Assembly: GCA_032117915.1 (NCBI GenBank) | Contig: JAULYI010000255.1 | Coordinates: 1-7,392 of the forward strand | Direction: 5' to 3' | Source of the DNA: ZLKRG46 sp032117915 | GTDB lineage: Bacteria; Bacteroidota; Ignavibacteria; Kapaibacteriales; Kapaibacteriaceae | Length of the DNA stretch: 7,392 bases | Shown: in pieces, positions 6,501 through 7,392 of the stretch | How positions within the stretch are numbered: position 1 is the first letter of the stretch | Layout of the letters: each line of letters begins with the position of its first letter | Position numbers and translations under genes: made by a program | The notes under the pieces: model-generated | Told to the model about the DNA's origin: nothing | What the model saw: only the letters and a program-made list of their open reading frames with translations | Databases searched by the model: none

Positions 6501-7304
6501 GTTGTTGTGTTCCTCTACGGTACTGTGAACCTCGGTCCCGTTCAGATACAGGCGAAATGCGCCCGAGGTGCCCAGGCGTGCATGCACACGCTGCTCACGG
6601 TCTGCGTAGATGTACGTCGACGCGTAGAACACGCCGGCCACCGACGTGTAATACTGCTTCATGTCGATCCAGCCGGTGTGTCCGGTCTCCTTCAGCGATG
6701 TCCATTGTACCAATGCACCGTTTGCACCGCGGTAGGTCGCGTCCGGTCTATCCTCGGTCTCGGGCGGATACACCTTGTCAAACCCCGACCCCGACACGTT
6801 GTTAAACGGACCGATCACGCGCCATGCCTTGATGAAGCCTATCCGGTCGAACCACGATTTCGCCTCGCTGATCCTACCCTTCGATAGTTCGTACTTGCCA
6901 AGACGCATCGATGCCATTGCCGACAGGATACCGATCTCGCGGCGTTCCGTCGCCATCTGCTCAAGGATCTCCCTGCCCCCATTACCGTTTCGCAACCCTG
7001 TGTCGAAGAGGGATTCATACAATGCTGCAAAGACCAGGGCATCGGATGAAGGGGCAGTGAGGATGGCCTGACGATAAGCGCTCCAGGCAGAATCGGTGCG
7101 CCCCAGGATCTCCTGTGCATAGGCCCGACCAAGCCAGGACTTCCAGTCGCCTGCGTCGGCCATTGTTGCCCGGTTGAACAGTGTGATGGCGGTTTCGTTA
7201 TCGTTTGCCAGCAGCGCTCGCCAGGCCTCGGAGGTTGACGCCCTCAGCGTTGTAGCAAGCAGCATTATGGAGGTCAGGAACACGTATCGAAGTACGAGAA
7301 ACAT
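3546..7304 (-). CDS. Exported TPR protein with DUF3857 and transglutaminase-like domains
   Basis: The protein has 1252 residues when started at the ATG at 7304. Residues 1-22 form a signal peptide (MFLVLRYVFLTSIMLLATTLRA), so it should act in the periplasm or envelope. Next are a TPR pair (about 27-88), a jelly-roll-like region starting WRVIGPFNN (161-169) and running to about 308 with GTSGAFRLYLNG, and a TPR solenoid (356 to 636; the clearest unit is 571-636). DUF3857 (about 665-825) is followed by a transglutaminase-like core (885-993) and a C-terminal beta domain (1034-1236). The papain-like triad is intact: Cys931 in IGDCKD, His973 in FDHAIV and Asp988 in FMDLTAPD. The domain order matches DUF3857/transglutaminase proteins of Bacteroidota and related groups, whose substrates are not established; proteolysis or acyl transfer is chemically possible. 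An in-frame ATG at 7352 and GTG at 7355 would add 16-17 residues before the hydrophobic core; I prefer 7304. It is the first gene of the cluster. Confidence 0.88.
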   Translation of the reverse strand: MFLVLRYVFLTSIMLLATTLRASTSEAWRALLANDNETAITLFNRATMADAGDWKSWLGRAYAQEILGRTDSAWSAYRQAILTAPSSDALVFAALYESLFDTGLRNGNGGREILEQMATERREIGILSAMASMRLGKYELSKGRISEAKSWFDRIGFIKAWRVIGPFNNVSGSGFDKVYPPETEDRPDATYRGANGALVQWTSLKETGHTGWIDMKQYYTSVAGVFYASTYIYADREQRVHARLGTSGAFRLYLNGTEVHSTVEEHNNDLDTYITAVTLPKGWSHVLVKLCTYDITSSNFLLRFTTEQGESIRDLEVTTTPKSITRTSTNPVLVGQPILDALRADVAANADDVIPAILLAKGLLRNDQAIEAELVLRPVVDQYPTSVLVLQLYREALIRGDKMDEAKAAYETMLDERPDLPSAISSKLEEVLEQGDLQAADSLVAALGQRLPGSLSYYRAALQPSARRNDVVAIRRLIDVGAATYPEDLGFTIAAARLASMGTRRLDSAIGIINRHLQHSYSQEGLSILAEYHKQSGDIDNYERTLLDALNLSPTASIFHVNMAVARAERSEYDVAIRHLKQAAEIAPSVADLWKALGDIYRTTTDLAQARSCFERALSIDPADFDARERIRQLKGDPAPFSLLPLANVDSLIAASAAFEEAADVDAVVLYRSQQRVVYDGSRSELREEVVMKITSIDGIDTYKEYTAWSGDEDGLSFEKSVVRKPNGREVPADRDGGFLVFKTLAVGDVIHVRFRVRQASYGRMAQYFSEDVFLDDDVPVRMSSYHLIVPTHETFRWVASNWDVQPTKTSTLYGDHYVWTLQDAPPIKPEIGMPAFRDVARRLQLSTMQWSDIVDWYHDISRTKARKTFEIAELMDSLAPRTASLDDDEIIRRVYDYVTTNVRYSAVSFRQSGIIPQQSRKTLITRIGDCKDVSTLCIAMLAERDIPAHIVLVNTTISPNADEPLPSTDFDHAIVRIKRKSTPLFMDLTAPDIPMGCLPGGDVGAFALMIDPGTTAPARLLRSMFPPSNATVRVTMSLNGDTATMRFRQTHSGSAVAYLRTSFKRETDEEITKDWTESLTYEFPDVQLSQFVHNADEPSTDALSFGYDATAPRHVIHAGDFRIVKIPWYSDYTPDASLSAEQRTYPIEREPNLDTVRESIIIDMPEGYEPSGLSRSFVREHPTATVRVNTSVNGRTLQIDRVSVLRSAYIKPSDYTAYRTFYNDVVEHDRRYLLLVPMGTVVKPPSKPAKR

Positions 7305-7392
7305 AGGACTGTGTGATGAAGCTGGTTTTACTATGTTGCATGTGGTATCCATCACAATCTATTGAAAACGCGATGTTTACAGTGTCATCTCT
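7305..7392 (-). other. Region upstream of the TPR/transglutaminase gene to the window edge
   Basis: These 88 bases hold the alternative starts at 7352 and 7355 and the tentative promoter. No Shine-Dalgarno precedes any of the three starts. I cannot see a gene end, RNA or repeat in the last 35 bases. Confidence 0.5.
7330..7357 (-). promoter_or_regulatory. Possible weak sigma-70-type promoter for the minus-strand cluster
   Basis: Read on the minus strand, TTGTGA (7357-7352) and CATAGT (7335-7330) each match the -35 and -10 consensus at four of six bases, with a 16-base spacer. Transcription would begin about 18 bases before the ATG at 7304, which agrees with the shorter start. Both boxes are weak and the match may be chance; if the 7352 start is used, the boxes lie within or overlap the coding sequence. 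Confidence 0.25.

Noticed and set aside
7305..7355. GTG at 7355 or ATG at 7352 as the start of the large TPR gene
   Set aside because: Either would place 16-17 polar residues in front of the signal-peptide core and has no ribosome site. It cannot be fully excluded, since 7304 also lacks a Shine-Dalgarno.

Overview
The window is ordinary, densely coded bacterial chromosome: six recognisable protein genes, one of them cut by the window edge, and very little non-coding DNA. By eye it is moderately GC-rich. The gene content (a TPR/DUF3857/transglutaminase envelope protein, a small beta-rich lipoprotein of Bacteroidota type, a stand-alone S23-like four-helix bundle protein) points to the Bacteroidota/Chlorobiota side of bacteria, perhaps an Ignavibacteria- or Kapabacteria-like lineage. 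Two genes have clear Shine-Dalgarno sequences, which is less typical of core Bacteroidota. The taxonomic guess is an inference and is not certain.

Layout. Positions 1-185 (minus) hold the 5' end of miaB, a tRNA methylthiotransferase. A 100-base divergent intergenic region separates it from two plus-strand genes: a hypothetical lipoprotein (286-813) and a small, histidine-rich, probable four-helix bundle protein (872-1246). The latter ends in in-phase 12-base tandem repeats and converges on a minus-strand cluster, with only 31 bases between the stop codons. An imperfect hairpin overlaps this junction.

The rest of the window, 1278-7304, is a minus-strand cluster. In transcription order it contains a large exported TPR/DUF3857/transglutaminase-like protein (3546-7304), a BtuF-like substrate-binding-fold protein without a signal peptide (2742-3542), thiamine pyrophosphokinase thiN (2059-2745) and a COG4947-type alpha/beta-hydrolase esterase (1278-2009). 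The first three are almost certainly one transcript: the first two are 3 bases apart and the second and third overlap by 4 bases (ATGA). The esterase follows after 49 bases with its own strong Shine-Dalgarno and may or may not be in the same operon.

How they work together. thiN makes the cofactor thiamine diphosphate. Its translationally coupled partner looks like a vitamin or metallo-cofactor binding protein that stays in the cytosol, so a role in cofactor handling is possible but unproven. No obvious functional link joins these two to the exported transglutaminase-like protein. I found no mobile element, CRISPR array, RNA gene, riboswitch or convincing new system. The most interesting points are the signal-less BtuF-like protein coupled to thiN and the repeat-encoded tail of the four-helix protein.
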